Assembly: GCA_018432935.1 (NCBI GenBank) | Contig: JAHDSF010000028.1 | Coordinates: 59,667 to 123,666, forward strand | Direction of reading: 5' to 3' | Length of the DNA: 64,000 nt | DNA from: Rhodospirillales bacterium | GTDB lineage: Bacteria; Pseudomonadota; Alphaproteobacteria; Rhodospirillales; Shumkoniaceae | Shown here: piece by piece, positions 19,883-31,049 of the stretch | Layout of the letters: each line of letters opens with the position of its first letter | Position numbering within the stretch: position 1 is the stretch's first letter | Program-made: the position numbers and the translations under genes | Notes under the pieces: generated by a model | Seen by the model: the letters and a program-made list of their open reading frames with translations, nothing else | Database searches by the model: none | Told to the model about the DNA's origin: nothing

Positions 19883-20872
19883 TCAGGTCTCCAGCGTCCG
19901 CATGCCCGCTTCGGCATAGCGTGCGCCGACCGCCGCGTCGGCAGGGAACAGGGCGTCAAGTTCGGCAACGGCCTGGGACGACAGGCTGATCCCGGCCGCC
20001 GCGGCGTTCTCTTCCAGGTACTTGCGGCGGCGGGTGCCGGGGATCGGGACCACGTCGGGATGCTTCGACAACAGCCAGGCGAGTGCGATCTGCGCCGGGG
20101 TGGCGCTACGCTTGGCGGCGAAATGAGCGAGCCCCTCGACCAGCCGCTTGTTGGTGTCGAACGCCTCGCCGCGGAAGCGGGGGTTGGTGCGGCGGAAGTC
20201 GTCGGGCGCCAGGTCGGTCGTCGGGTCCTTGATGGCGCCGGTCAGGAAGGCGCGGCCCAGGGGGCTGTAGGCGACGAAGGCGGCGCCGACGTCGCGGCAG
20301 GCCTGCAGCATGTCCCGCTCCGGATCGCGGCTCCACAGCGAGTACTCCGTCTGCACGGCGGCGATCGGGTGAACCTTGGCGGCCCGGCGCAGGGTCTCGG
20401 GAGCGACCTCGGAGAGGCCGAGGAAGCGCACCTTGCCCGCCTTCACCAGCTCCGCCATCGCCCCCACCGCATCCTCGACCGGCACCTTGGGATCGCGGCG
20501 GTGGGCATAGTAGAGGTCGATTACGTCGACGCCGAGGCGCTTCAGCGAGGCGTCGCAGGCCTGGCGGATGTATTCCGGCGAATTGTCGACGCGCCGCTCC
20601 TCCGGCTTGTCGGAGCGCACGATGCCGAACTTGGTGGCCAGGAACACCTTGTCCCGCCGCCCCTTCAGGAAGCGGCCGACAAGCTGCTCGTTGTGGCCGG
20701 AGCCGTACATGTCGGCGGTGTCCAGGAAATCGACCCCGATCTCGAGGGCGCGGGCCAGCACATCCAGCGACTGCGCCTCGTCGGAAGGTCCGTAGAACTC
20801 GGACATGCCCATGCAGCCGAGGCCGATCGCCGAAACCGTCTGTCCGCTGTTGCCGAGGGGGCGGCGTTGCAT
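19883..20872 (-). CDS. Aldo/keto reductase
   Basis: 329 residues starting at [10 protein letters not shown] (ATG at 20872); an in-frame ATG eight codons earlier has no family support. The catalytic tetrad is visible: Asp and Tyr in [18 protein letters not shown], Lys in FLATKFG and His in [30 protein letters not shown] and [13 protein letters not shown] are typical of the NADPH-dependent subgroup close to YhdN/IolS and YakC. It reduces aldehydes or ketones in the cytoplasm; substrate unknown. The 198 bp downstream hold no gene that I can support. Confidence 0.9.
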   Translation of the reverse strand: MQRRPLGNSGQTVSAIGLGCMGMSEFYGPSDEAQSLDVLARALEIGVDFLDTADMYGSGHNEQLVGRFLKGRRDKVFLATKFGIVRSDKPEERRVDNSPEYIRQACDASLKRLGVDVIDLYYAHRRDPKVPVEDAVGAMAELVKAGKVRFLGLSEVAPETLRRAAKVHPIAAVQTEYSLWSRDPERDMLQACRDVGAAFVAYSPLGRAFLTGAIKDPTTDLAPDDFRRTNPRFRGEAFDTNKRLVEGLAHFAAKRSATPAQIALAWLLSKHPDVVPIPGTRRRKYLEENAAAAGISLSSQAVAELDALFPADAAVGARYAEAGMRTLET

Positions 20873-20910
20873 GATTGAGTCCCTTCTGCCGATCAATTCG
20901 TCGAGACATA

Positions 20911-20940
20911 TCTCCCTCTCCGCCCCTTGGGGAGGGAGAG
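20911..20940 (-). terminator. Imperfect hairpin downstream of uvrB
   Basis: TCTCCCTC (20911-20918) pairs with GAGGGAGA, and an inner CCCC-TT-GGGG helix closes the loop. It lies 10 bp past the uvrB stop and just before the aldo/keto reductase start. There is no strong U-run. It could be a terminator or one of the CTCCC-rich intergenic repeats common in this group. Confidence 0.4.
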
Positions 20941-20949
20941 GAGCACCGT

Positions 20950-23088
<2,139 letters not shown>

Positions 23089-23111
23089 CGGGAGCTCCGG
23101 GGAGGACGCCG

Positions 23112-23912
23112 TTAGATGTGTTCGGCGGCGCCTGTCGAGTCAACGTGATCGACATGCTTCAGCAGCAGTTCGAGCTGGGTCGCGAGGACCGTCAGGTCCT
23201 GCGGCCTCGACAGGCGGTGGTCGCCGTCCTTGAGCAGCGTCACCTGGACATCCGCCGAGGCCAGCGCGGCGGCCAGCCGGAGCGAGGTCTGCCACGGCAC
23301 ATCGCTATCGTCCTGGCCGTGCAGCAGGCGCACCGGCATTTCGAGCGGCAGCACGCCGCGCCGCAGCACCAGCTGGCTCCCGCCCTCGGCGACCAGGCGG
23401 GCGGTGATCGGGGTCGGCTCCTCCGAGTAGTGGCTCGGTACCAGCAGCACCCCGTTGGCCGCAAGCGCCCGGCGCTGGCTCTGGCTCAGCCCGGCCAGCA
23501 CCAGGTCGTGGGTGAAGTCCGGGGCTGCCGCGATGCCGAGCAGGGCGGCAATGCGCGAGGAGCGCGCCAGAGCCACCAGCAGCATGATCCAGCCCCCCAT
23601 GCTGGAGCCGACCAGAACCTGCGGCCCCTCGGTGAGAGCGTCGAAAGCGGCCATCGCGTCGTCCGCCCAGCGGCCGATGGTGCCGTCCTCGAAGGCGCCC
23701 GACGAGGCCCCGTGGCCGGTATAGTCGAACAGCAGGCACGCCTGCCCGCGCTGCCGGCACAGCTCGTAAACGACCAGTGCCTTGGACCCCGTCATGTCCG
23801 ACTTGAAGCCGGTCAGGAAAACCACCCCGGGGCTCTTGCCAGAAAGCCGGCGGTAGGCGATTGTGCTGCCGTCCGGACGGACGAACGTTTGTGGCGCATC
23901 GTTCGGAGTCAC
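23112..23912 (-). CDS. Alpha/beta hydrolase (ABHD10-like serine hydrolase)
   Basis: 266 residues with an α/β-hydrolase triad: nucleophile in [11 protein letters not shown] near 108, acid in [12 protein letters not shown] and histidine in [27 protein letters not shown] and [20 protein letters not shown] resemble the ABHD10 type of thioesterase found in alphaproteobacteria and mitochondria. There is no signal peptide, so it is cytoplasmic. It is transcribed toward uvrB and is divergent from the glycosyltransferase across 31 bp. Confidence 0.85.
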   Translation of the reverse strand: MTPNDAPQTFVRPDGSTIAYRRLSGKSPGVVFLTGFKSDMTGSKALVVYELCRQRGQACLLFDYTGHGASSGAFEDGTIGRWADDAMAAFDALTEGPQVLVGSSMGGWIMLLVALARSSRIAALLGIAAAPDFTHDLVLAGLSQSQRRALAANGVLLVPSHYSEEPTPITARLVAEGGSQLVLRRGVLPLEMPVRLLHGQDDSDVPWQTSLRLAAALASADVQVTLLKDGDHRLSRPQDLTVLATQLELLLKHVDHVDSTGAAEHI

Positions 23913-23943
23913 AAGAACCCTCGCAATTCGAGCTTATCGTCCT

Positions 23944-25167
23944 ATGGCTGTCGATCTGGAACATAGCACCGGCCCCGGGGACGGGGAACCGGTCGAAGTC
24001 GCAACGCCCGCGCAGCCGCCGAAGACGGCGGCGACCGTGCTGCAGGTGCTGCCGGCGCTGGAGACGGGCGGCGTCGAGCGCGGCACGATCGAGATCGCCC
24101 AGGCGATCGTCGCGGCGGGCGGGCGGGCGATCGTCGCCTCCGAGGGCGGCCGCATGGTGCACGAACTGGCCCGTGCCGGCGCCGAGCACGTCGAATTGCC
24201 GCTGGCCAGCAAGAGCCCGCTCACCATCCATGCCAACATCGCCCGCCTCGAACACCTGATCCGCGAAAAGAACGTCCACCTCGTGCACGCCCGATCGCGG
24301 GCCCCGGCGTGGAGCGCCTACTACGCAGCCAAGCGGGCCGGGCGCCCCTTCATCACCACCTTTCACGGCACCTACAATCATCATTCCGGACCGAAACGGC
24401 TCTACAACTCGATCATGACCCGGGGCGAGCGGGTGATCGCCATCTCGCGCTTCATCGCCGCCCACATGATGCAGTACTACGGCGTGCCGGCGCGCAGGAT
24501 CCGCGTCATCCCGCGCGGGGTCGACATCGCCCGCTTCAGCCCCGACGTGGTCAGCGCCGAACGGGTGATCGCCCTGGCCAAGGACTGGTTCCTGGCCGAA
24601 GGTCTGCCGGTCGTCGCCCTGCCCGGCCGGCTGACGCGGTGGAAGGGGCAGCGCGTCTTCATCGACGCCATCGCCAAGCTCGGCCGCACCGACCTGCAAT
24701 GCCTGCTGATCGGTTCCGACCAGGGCCGCCGCAGCTACAAGCACGAGGTCGAGGCGCTGATCGCCGACCGCGGGCTGACCGGCGTCATCCGCGTCGTCGA
24801 CGACTGCCGCGACATGCCGGCCGCCTATATGCTGTCCGACCTGGTGGTCTCGGCGTCGACCGACCCCGAGGCGTTCGGGAGGGTGCTGGCCGAGGCGCAG
24901 GCAATGGGCCGGCCGGTGATCGGCTCCGACCACGGCGGCGCCCGCGAGACGGTACTGCCGGAGGAGACCGGCTGGCTGGTCAAGCCGGGCGACGCCCAGC
25001 AGCTGGCCGACGCCATCGCCCGCGCCCTCGCGCTCGAACCCGGCCAGCGGCAGCGGATCGCCGCCCGCGCCGCCGACCACGTGCGCCGCAACTTCTCGAA
25101 GCAGGACATGTGCAACCGCACCCTCGCCGTCTACGACGAGGTGCTGAACCTGGCGCCGTCGTCATGA
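23944..25167 (+). CDS. Glycosyltransferase family 4 (GT-B)
   Basis: 407 residues from the ATG at 23944. LQVLPALETGGVERGTIEIA is the donor-domain start typical of GT4, and ITTFHGTYNHHSGPKRLYN follows. PRGVDIARFSP and the EX7E element EAFGRVLAEAQAMGRPVIG are classic retaining GT4 motifs. It probably adds a sugar to lipopolysaccharide core or another surface glycan at the cytoplasmic membrane face. A heptosyltransferase-type gene follows after 49 bp, suggesting a two-gene LPS unit. Donor and acceptor cannot be assigned. Confidence 0.9.
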   Translation: MAVDLEHSTGPGDGEPVEVATPAQPPKTAATVLQVLPALETGGVERGTIEIAQAIVAAGGRAIVASEGGRMVHELARAGAEHVELPLASKSPLTIHANIARLEHLIREKNVHLVHARSRAPAWSAYYAAKRAGRPFITTFHGTYNHHSGPKRLYNSIMTRGERVIAISRFIAAHMMQYYGVPARRIRVIPRGVDIARFSPDVVSAERVIALAKDWFLAEGLPVVALPGRLTRWKGQRVFIDAIAKLGRTDLQCLLIGSDQGRRSYKHEVEALIADRGLTGVIRVVDDCRDMPAAYMLSDLVVSASTDPEAFGRVLAEAQAMGRPVIGSDHGGARETVLPEETGWLVKPGDAQQLADAIARALALEPGQRQRIAARAADHVRRNFSKQDMCNRTLAVYDEVLNLAPSS

Positions 25168-25216
25168 CGTGCCCCCTTTCCACCTCGGCGGAACCGACCG
25201 GTCGGCGCCAACCTCC

Positions 25217-26149
25217 ATGACCGACACCCCCCGCCGCATCCTCGTCATCAAGCTCGGCGCGCTGGGCGACGTGGTGCAGGCGCTGGGACCCTTCGCCGCC
25301 ATTCGCCGCCATCACGCAGGCGATCATGTCACCCTGCTGACGACGCAGCCGTACGCAGAGTTTCTGGCCGCCTCGCCCCTGTTCGACGAGGTCTGGGTGG
25401 ACGAGCGGCCGCGGGCACTGCAGGCCGGGGCGTGGCTCGCCCTGCGGCGGCGCCTGCGGGGCGGCGGGTTCACGCGCGTCTACGATCTCCAGACCTCCGA
25501 CCGCAGCAGCTTCTACTTTCAGCTCTTCCGGCCGGGGGCGCGGCCCGAGTGGTCGGGCATCGCACGCGGCTGCTCGCACCCCCACGCCAACCCGGCCCGC
25601 GACCTCATGCACACCGCCGAGCGCCAGGCCGAGCAGCTGCGGATGGCCGGGATCGCCGCCGTGCCGGCGCCTGACCTCGGGTGGGCCGACGCGGACTTGA
25701 CCCCGCTCGGTCTATCGGAACGCTTCGTTCTGTTGGCCCCGGGCGGCGCTGCCCATCGCCCCGCCAAGCGATGGCCGGCGCGCCACTACGCGGACTTGGC
25801 AAACCTTCTGGCGGCGCGGGGGATGACGCCGGTCCTGATCGGCACCGCCTCCGAGGCGGCGATGCTCGCGGCAGTCGCGCGCGCCGCTCCGCAGGCGGTC
25901 GACCTGGGCGGCCGCACGTCGCTGTTCGAGCTCGCCGCGCTGGCCCGCCGCGCCGTCGCCGCGGTCGGCAACGACACCGGCCCGATGCATCTGACGGCCG
26001 CCGCCGGCTGCGCTTCCGTCGTGCTCTACTCCCACGAATCCGACCCCGCGTTGTGCGCCCAGCGAGGGCCGAAGGTGACCATCCTCCGGCGCCCCGACCT
26101 CGCCGCCCTCACCGTCGAAGAGGTGGCCGCGCACTTGCCGGCGGCCTGA
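25217..26149 (+). CDS. Glycosyltransferase family 9 (heptosyltransferase-like)
   Basis: 310 residues from the ATG at 25217. The N-terminal ILVIKLGALGDVVQALGPFA is the GT9 signature. The C-terminal half has LLAPGGAAHRPAKRWP and AVGNDTGPMHLTAAAGC, the nucleotide-sugar site of ADP-heptose:LPS heptosyltransferases. It should transfer heptose or a similar sugar to lipid A-core on the cytoplasmic side. It is in series with the GT4 gene. A GTG 16 codons upstream is possible but would reach nearly to the previous stop. Confidence 0.9.
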   Translation: MTDTPRRILVIKLGALGDVVQALGPFAAIRRHHAGDHVTLLTTQPYAEFLAASPLFDEVWVDERPRALQAGAWLALRRRLRGGGFTRVYDLQTSDRSSFYFQLFRPGARPEWSGIARGCSHPHANPARDLMHTAERQAEQLRMAGIAAVPAPDLGWADADLTPLGLSERFVLLAPGGAAHRPAKRWPARHYADLANLLAARGMTPVLIGTASEAAMLAAVARAAPQAVDLGGRTSLFELAALARRAVAAVGNDTGPMHLTAAAGCASVVLYSHESDPALCAQRGPKVTILRRPDLAALTVEEVAAHLPAA

Positions 26150-26180
26150 ATTCCGGCACCCGCCGGGGGACAGGCGCCCG

Positions 26181-26723
26181 TCACAGGACGACGAGCTTCG
26201 ACAACGCCTCCCAGAACGAAAGCAGGCGGCTTTCGCCGGTCACGATGCTGGCGCCGCCGCGGATGCAGTAATAGACGGGTCCCAGGCCGAATGCGGCCGA
26301 CCCGTAGATCAGCAGGTTGAGCAGCCAGTAGGAAACCCTAGGGGGGTCCTGGCCGACTTTCCACTTGCGCATGTCCTTGCGGTAGTTCCGCTTCATGATC
26401 TGCACGGTGCCGATGCTCAAGGCGGACGCCAGGGTTCCCACCGACGACCACGCCAGGATCCCGCCCACCATCCGGTAGGCGGGCGTGTGGGCAAAATCCG
26501 CGTCGACGGGAAACACCGACAGGACGGCAGCGGTCACCGCCACCCAGGCGGCAAGCAGGCCGGCCAGGAAATGGAGGGTGGTGCGGTACGGATCCTCGCT
26601 TCTCTGGCCCTCTTCTTCCAGCGCATTCTTGACGGTCTCCTTGACCGCCTCGGCGATCCGTCCGTTGTCGAGATTGTTCCTGACGGCCGTTTCGACAGCC
26701 CGCGAGATCTCTTCGATCGTCAT
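26181..26723 (-). CDS. Hypothetical membrane protein with amphipathic N-terminus
   Basis: 180 residues. Residues 1-45 are charged and helical (MTIEEISRAVETAVRNNLDN, then EAVKETVKNALEEEGQ). Three hydrophobic spans follow: LHFLAGLLAAWVAVTAAVLS, MVGGILAWSSVGTLASAL and YWLLNLLIYGSAAFGLGPV. It lies downstream of the MFS gene on the same strand with a 95-bp gap. No family is recognised. The start is the ATG at 26723; a longer frame upstream only shadows the MFS gene. Confidence 0.6.
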   Translation of the reverse strand: MTIEEISRAVETAVRNNLDNGRIAEAVKETVKNALEEEGQRSEDPYRTTLHFLAGLLAAWVAVTAAVLSVFPVDADFAHTPAYRMVGGILAWSSVGTLASALSIGTVQIMKRNYRKDMRKWKVGQDPPRVSYWLLNLLIYGSAAFGLGPVYYCIRGGASIVTGESRLLSFWEALSKLVVL

Positions 26724-26818
26724 GCCCGCACCCTCCTCGGCACAACCGCAGGAGATACTTTGGGCTTCGCCACCCCGGCGAACAGATCCCAGGCGGCCTG
26801 CCCGGGTTCCACGACGTC

Positions 26819-28351
26819 TCAGGCGGGGTCGGAGGGGCGGCGGCGTCTGGCCTGGCGGCGGCGCAGAGTGCGGACGAGCAGCGAGAACGGGAACTCGCTC
26901 GCCTGCTTCAGCCCGGCCACGGTCGAGATCGAGCGCACGTTGCGCCGCGTCTCCATCAGGATCTCGTGCAGCACGATGTGGTCCTCGGCCTCGCCGACCT
27001 CCCGCACGAAGGCGAGGCGATGAATCGAGTACATGCCGAGCACGGTGGCGAACAGGAAGAAGAAGTCCCATGCCCGCAGGTTGACCGCTTCGATCAGGAC
27101 GTCGCTGGCCGGCGACGCCCAATGCAGGCTGAGCGACAGCTCGCGGGCGGCGAAGAAGTCGGCGAAGGCGCCGCCGATGATCGGCGCCAGCGCCGCCGCC
27201 ATCGCGGTGGCGAGCGACGAGGCCGCCAGGTACGAGGCGCCCTCGCCCTTGGGCGCAAGCTTGAGCCCGACGTTGCCCGAAGCAAGCGTCACACCCGCCG
27301 TCGCCACCCCCATGAGGGCATGGATGACCACCAGCAGGGGCACGGTGAAGGCGTGCTTCTCCGGCATGGTGGTGAAAGTCCAGGCAAAGATGCAGACGAT
27401 GAACAGGGGCGCCGCCAGGCGCAGCACCGACTTGTTGCTGAAGCGGTCTGCGATCCGGCCCCACTGCCGCAGCACCAGCACGTTGGTGAACTGGCTCAGC
27501 GTCGTCAGGATGATTACCGTCGTAAGGTCGATGTCGAGGCGGTCGAGCATGTAGACGGCGAAGAACGGCGAGGCCAGGTTGACCGCGAAATTCCAGGAGG
27601 CGAGAAAGAAGATCAGGCGGCGGAAGTTGATGTCGCGGAAGGGGCGGGTCAGCGTTGTCAGGAACTGGAACTCGATCGCCGTCGGCGGCATCCGCGGCTC
27701 GGGAATGCGCGCCATCGCGAAGACGCAGGCGACGCCCGAGACGAACGCCAGCACCAGCAGCACGACAAAGGCGTAGCGCACGCCCTCGGGCCACTGGTCG
27801 CGCCAGGCGTCGACGAACAGGCCGGCCAGAATGCTGACCACCGCCCCCAGCCCGGTGGTGAGCGCCAGCCGGTTGGCGAAAAAGCGCCCCAGCGATTCCT
27901 GCGGGATCAGGTCGCGCATCCAGGCGTTCCACGACACCCCTGCGGTCGCCCCCAGCAGGTAGCGGATGGTGAAGCCGATCGTCATCACCGTCAGCGCCCA
28001 GAACGGCGAGGCGATGAAGGCCGCTGCCGCCATGATCAGCAGTGCCGGCCGACTGAGACCGGCGCAGACGACGGTGATGAGGCGGCGCTTGCGCAGCTTC
28101 TCGATCAGGTAGACGCCGGGGATCTGGTTGAACTGGGCAAGCTGCGGGATGGCGGCGAGGATGCCGATCAGCAGGTTGGAGGCGCCGAACTGCAGCGCGT
28201 AGGCGACCAGGAAGGGCCCCAGGACCAGCGTCTCCATCCCCTGGGCGAAGATGCCGTCCCACACCACCCAGCGAAGTCCGAGCATGACGTCGCGGCGGCT
28301 GAGCGATGGCGCTGGGTCGAGGCGGCGCAGAAGGCCCAACAATTCTCTCAC
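26819..28351 (-). CDS. Major facilitator superfamily transporter
   Basis: 510 residues with about twelve hydrophobic segments and a charged tail (RRRQARRRRPSD). The GTG at 28351 gives MRELLGLLRRLDPAPSLSRR before the first helix (VVWDGIFAQGMETLVLGPFL). The conserved MFS loop 2-3 motif appears as IEKLRKRRLIT, and a second loop has WGRIADRFSNKSVLR. The WNAWMRDLIPQESLGRFF stretch marks a bacterial MFS subgroup with uncharacterised substrates. It should sit in the inner membrane. It is divergent from nothing and lies 65 bp downstream of the small terminase gene, marking the left flank of the phage island. Confidence 0.85.
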   Translation of the reverse strand: MRELLGLLRRLDPAPSLSRRDVMLGLRWVVWDGIFAQGMETLVLGPFLVAYALQFGASNLLIGILAAIPQLAQFNQIPGVYLIEKLRKRRLITVVCAGLSRPALLIMAAAAFIASPFWALTVMTIGFTIRYLLGATAGVSWNAWMRDLIPQESLGRFFANRLALTTGLGAVVSILAGLFVDAWRDQWPEGVRYAFVVLLVLAFVSGVACVFAMARIPEPRMPPTAIEFQFLTTLTRPFRDINFRRLIFFLASWNFAVNLASPFFAVYMLDRLDIDLTTVIILTTLSQFTNVLVLRQWGRIADRFSNKSVLRLAAPLFIVCIFAWTFTTMPEKHAFTVPLLVVIHALMGVATAGVTLASGNVGLKLAPKGEGASYLAASSLATAMAAALAPIIGGAFADFFAARELSLSLHWASPASDVLIEAVNLRAWDFFFLFATVLGMYSIHRLAFVREVGEAEDHIVLHEILMETRRNVRSISTVAGLKQASEFPFSLLVRTLRRRQARRRRPSDPA

Positions 28352-28416
28352 GCGATGCTGGCGGAGGGCATTCTAGTCGGCCCCGGTTAACGGATGCCGA
28401 ATCGGAGCCGCCCGGC

Positions 28417-28869
28417 TCAGTCCTCCTGCGCCTCCTTCGACGGCTCGGCCCCGGGTTCCTCCGCTTCGTCCGGCGCCCTGGCGATACCGGTGCTGACTCG
28501 GTAGACCACGGTGCGCGCCTTCTCCTTGTGCCGCGGCGCCTTGGCGGTGCCGTAGGTGGCCGGTTTCAGCTTGGCGGCCAACCACTTGCGGGCGTCGACC
28601 CGGAGCTTGGCGGCGGTCGCGCCGTCGCCCGCGTCTTCATCGGCGATATCGACCACCTCGTCAGCCAGGACATCGGCCTCGATCTCGCGCGCCCGCTCGT
28701 AGGCGGAGCGGAAGCTGGGGTGCCGCTCGAGCCAAGTGACGATGGTCGCCAGCCCGGGCATCGCCGGATCCTCGGCGATACGGCGCAGCGATTCCCCGTG
28801 GACCAGGCGGATGCAGATCTGCTGGCCGAGGGCGCGGGTATATTTGACGGGTCGTGACTTTTTCGTCAT
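28417..28869 (-). CDS. Phage terminase small subunit-like protein (Sf6/Bbp type)
   Basis: 150 residues. YTRALGQQICIRLVHGESLRRIAEDPAMP, with the helix-turn-helix ending in TIVTWLERHP, matches the DNA-binding domain of small terminases related to phage Sf6. It is followed by RSAYERAREIEADVLADEVVDIADE and LRVDARKWLAAKLKPATYG, the conserved second half. In phages it recognises the packaging site for the large terminase. No large-subunit gene follows on this strand, where the MFS gene comes next. The frame is intact. It could be a relic or have been recruited as a regulator. Confidence 0.82.
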   Translation of the reverse strand: MTKKSRPVKYTRALGQQICIRLVHGESLRRIAEDPAMPGLATIVTWLERHPSFRSAYERAREIEADVLADEVVDIADEDAGDGATAAKLRVDARKWLAAKLKPATYGTAKAPRHKEKARTVVYRVSTGIARAPDEAEEPGAEPSKEAQED

Positions 28870-28996
28870 TTCTTCGTTTTATCTCAATCTTCGACCGCAG
28901 GGAAGCGCTTTCTGGGGTTGCCGGTCCCCCGGCGCTGACTATCTCTCGAAGAGGATCGGGCCGATCCCGGCCCGAGGCAGGAGCGGGAAAGGACCC

Positions 28997-29326
28997 ATGT
29001 TGAGAAGCCTACGCGAAACCGATGTGGCGAACCGCAGGGCGCTGCTCACGGTGGCGCTGGCGGTCGCGGTCGCCCTGCTGTTCTCGACCTCGCTGCCGCT
29101 CGCCGTGATGCCGGCGGCGATGGAGACCTTCCTTTTCCTGGCCGCGCTCGGCGCCATGCTCGCCGCAGTGTTCCGTCGCGAGAGCATGCGCGGGCCCCGG
29201 CTCACCGGGTGGGACCAGGCAATGATGCTCTTGTTTTTGAGCATGGCGGCCGGCTTCCTGGTCGACCAGGAGGCGGTGCATCAGCACCTGGAGGCGATGC
29301 GGGCGGTCCCGCCCGCCGCCGGGTGA
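28997..29326 (+). CDS. Hypothetical small membrane protein
   Basis: 109 residues from the ATG at 28997, with GAAAGGA upstream as a likely ribosome site. Three hydrophobic stretches are visible: ALLTVALAVAVALLFSTSLPL, AMETFLFLAALGAMLAAVF and QAMMLLFLSMAAGFLV. The gene lies within the phage-derived island on the plus strand between two minus-strand genes. No family recognised; a holin-like role can be imagined from size and topology, but nothing else supports it. Confidence 0.55.
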   Translation: MLRSLRETDVANRRALLTVALAVAVALLFSTSLPLAVMPAAMETFLFLAALGAMLAAVFRRESMRGPRLTGWDQAMMLLFLSMAAGFLVDQEAVHQHLEAMRAVPPAAG

Positions 29327-29345
29327 GGTCTGCGTCAGCTGCGAC

Positions 29346-29936
29346 CTAGGGCCGGATCCACACCACCGGGGCGGCCGCCTCGACCGCAACGTCCTCCTGG
29401 GTGCCGCCGAACAGGCCCGTAAGGTTGAAGCACTCCGGCGAGTAGCCGCGGTGAACGAAGCGCAGCAGCACGCCGCCCTGCTTGGGCGCGACCACGCACA
29501 GCCGCCCGACGACGTCGGGGGCGATCATCTCGTTCCTGTAGGCGGCGAAGAAGATCCAGCCGTCGAGCAGCGCCCAGCTGGTGCCGAAGGTGCGAGCCCG
29601 GAGCGCGATGCAGCCTTCCGGCAGGTCGGCGGGGGCACTGATTCGCAGCTCCGAGTTTTCGTCGATCCGCACCTGCCCGTCTTCGTTCACTTGCCCCAGC
29701 ATGGGGATCGCCCCCGTGCCGGCAACGCCCCGCACGTCGGCGCCGGTGCGGAACACGATCTCCTCGACCGAAGAACCGAGGAACTGGGCGATGCGGGCGG
29801 CTTCCGACGTCTTCATCGAACGCTTGCCGCGCAGCATCAGCGAAACCATCGCCGGATCGAGCCCCATGTAACGGGCGAGCGCCGCCTGCGATTGCCCCTT
29901 CTCCGCAAGCCGGCTCTTGAACCATTTCGTATCCAT
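29346..29936 (-). CDS. XRE-family transcriptional regulator (phage repressor-like)
   Basis: 196 residues from the ATG at 29936. The first 65 form an HTH of the Cro/CI type: FKSRLAEKGQSQAALARYMG then DPAMVSLMLRGKRSMKTSEA. The C-terminal ~110 residues (GCIALRARTFGTSWALLDGW, VGRLCVVAPKQGGVLLRFVH) look like the β-rich S24/LexA fold. A LexA-type Ser-Lys dyad is not evident, so self-cleavage is doubtful. It sits in the phage island and is a candidate controller of the plus-strand phage genes at 30721 onward. It is well separated from the VOC gene by a 129-bp gap. Confidence 0.78.
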   Translation of the reverse strand: MDTKWFKSRLAEKGQSQAALARYMGLDPAMVSLMLRGKRSMKTSEAARIAQFLGSSVEEIVFRTGADVRGVAGTGAIPMLGQVNEDGQVRIDENSELRISAPADLPEGCIALRARTFGTSWALLDGWIFFAAYRNEMIAPDVVGRLCVVAPKQGGVLLRFVHRGYSPECFNLTGLFGGTQEDVAVEAAAPVVWIRP

Positions 29937-30065
29937 GTTTGGCCTCGCCCGATGTTTCGTTTCGCCCGTTGATCCCGCCAAGGCGAACCCCCGCGAGCGT
30001 TAATATATACGCAATGTCTGGGCTGGCAACGTCAAAACGCACGCCGAAGCTGTTCCGAACGCCGG

Positions 30066-30524
30066 TCAGCCGTTGACGCGGGTCGTGAACTCGATGGTGA
30101 AGCCACCGGGAATGTCGGCGTAGAAGATCTGGTTGCCGGTGTTCGGGCCCTGATCAACCGTGATCACCTCGCGGCCGTCCATTTGCAGGCCGTGCTTCCT
30201 GGCCACGTCGAGGGCAGCGTTGATGTCGTTGACGATCAGGCAAAGATGCCAATGGCCGGCATCGCACGGACGCGGGCTGAAGGTCTTGTGGTCGGCGGGA
30301 CCCTTGTACTCCAGGATCTCGAGCTGGTACCCGGCCCCTTCCACGTAGGCGACCTCGACGTCGGCGCCCGGAACGCCGGTGACCCGCTCCTGATTGCGCG
30401 GGTCGCGCGGGGCGCGCGACAGCAGCTTATAGCCGAGCCCCTCGCACAGGAACTTCAACGTGTTGTCCATGCTTTCCACCGTCAGACCGGTGTGAAAGGT
30501 GCCGCGCAGCTGGAGATCCGCCAT
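30066..30524 (-). CDS. VOC-superfamily (glyoxalase/dioxygenase-like) protein
   Basis: 152 residues from the ATG at 30524, preceded by GAAGGAA. Two βαβββ modules are readable: FHTGLTVESMDNTLKFLCEG with VEVAYVEGAGYQLEILEY, then HWHLCLIVNDINAALDVARK with IFYADIPGGFTIEFTT. Candidate metal ligands are the first-module His, Glu in LEILEY, His in GHWHLCL and Glu in TIEFTT. This is the arrangement of glyoxalase I and methylmalonyl-CoA epimerase-like enzymes; the reaction is unknown. Its presence inside the phage island is odd, and it may mark chromosomal DNA separating two phage fragments. Confidence 0.8.
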   Translation of the reverse strand: MADLQLRGTFHTGLTVESMDNTLKFLCEGLGYKLLSRAPRDPRNQERVTGVPGADVEVAYVEGAGYQLEILEYKGPADHKTFSPRPCDAGHWHLCLIVNDINAALDVARKHGLQMDGREVITVDQGPNTGNQIFYADIPGGFTIEFTTRVNG

Positions 30525-30720
30525 GAACGATTCCTTCCCATAGAACGATGCCTGAACGGATAGATACCGCGCCGGAGTGGGGGCCGTAAAGCGGCTCGCA
30601 CGGGCATCCTCCACAGATAGGCGCAAAAACACTCAATGTGATATTGCGAAAATCTCTATATCATGCTATCTGTGGTGTGACTTCACATGCAACAAGCAGT
30701 AAAGAAGGAGATTTCACAAA
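30525..30720. promoter_or_regulatory. AT-rich regulatory gap before phage genes, with inverted repeat
   Basis: A 196-bp divergent gap between the VOC gene and the phage gene at 30721. From 30635 to 30670 it is strongly AT-rich. A perfect inverted repeat TGTGA-CT-TCACA lies at 30676-30687, and TGATAT...ATATCA pairs across 30639-30663. AAGGAGA at 30705-30712 is the ribosome site for the gene at 30721. The inverted repeat is a candidate operator for the XRE regulator. I cannot fix a -35/-10 pair. Confidence 0.4.
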
Positions 30721-30939
30721 ATGTGTGCGTTCGGTTCCCCCTCCACCCCCGCTCCGCCGCCACCGGCGCCGCCGCCCCCCGAGCCGCCCCAGGAAGCCGA
30801 CGAGGAGGTACGGCGAGCCCGCGACCAGGAACGCCGCCAGGCGATGCTCGCCGCCGGTCGCCGCTCGACCATCCTGACCGGTGGCCGCGGCTTGTCCGGA
30901 GAGGCCAGCGTCTCCCGCAAGACGCTGCTCGGGCAGTAG
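30721..30939 (+). CDS. Small conserved phage protein upstream of portal
   Basis: 72 residues. The N-terminus is proline-rich (STPAPPPPAPPPPEPPQ), then charged, and ends in GRRSTILTGGRGLSGEASVS-RKTLLGQ. The TILTG...RKTLLG ending is a recurrent feature of short proteins encoded next to portal genes in podovirus-like phages. A strong ribosome site (AAGGAGA) precedes the ATG. The next gene (portal) begins 110 bp downstream. Function unknown; the conserved C-terminus suggests a virion or assembly partner. Confidence 0.7.
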   Translation: MCAFGSPSTPAPPPPAPPPPEPPQEADEEVRRARDQERRQAMLAAGRRSTILTGGRGLSGEASVSRKTLLGQ

Positions 30940-31049
30940 CCTCCGCATCGGGCGCGCCCGCCGGTTCCCCCTCCCCGGCGCAGCTGTCGCGCCCCGCCCC
31001 GCCGCCCGCCTCCGGCGGCGGGGCGCCCCCTTCCGAAAGGTGATTCGGC

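Noticed and set aside
28997..29326. Phage holin
   Set aside because: Size and three hydrophobic spans fit loosely, but no lysis genes are near and no holin family is recognisable.
30676..30687. CRP binding site
   Set aside because: The half-sites TGTGA and TCACA are separated by 2 bases and not by 6, so CRP is not expected to bind.
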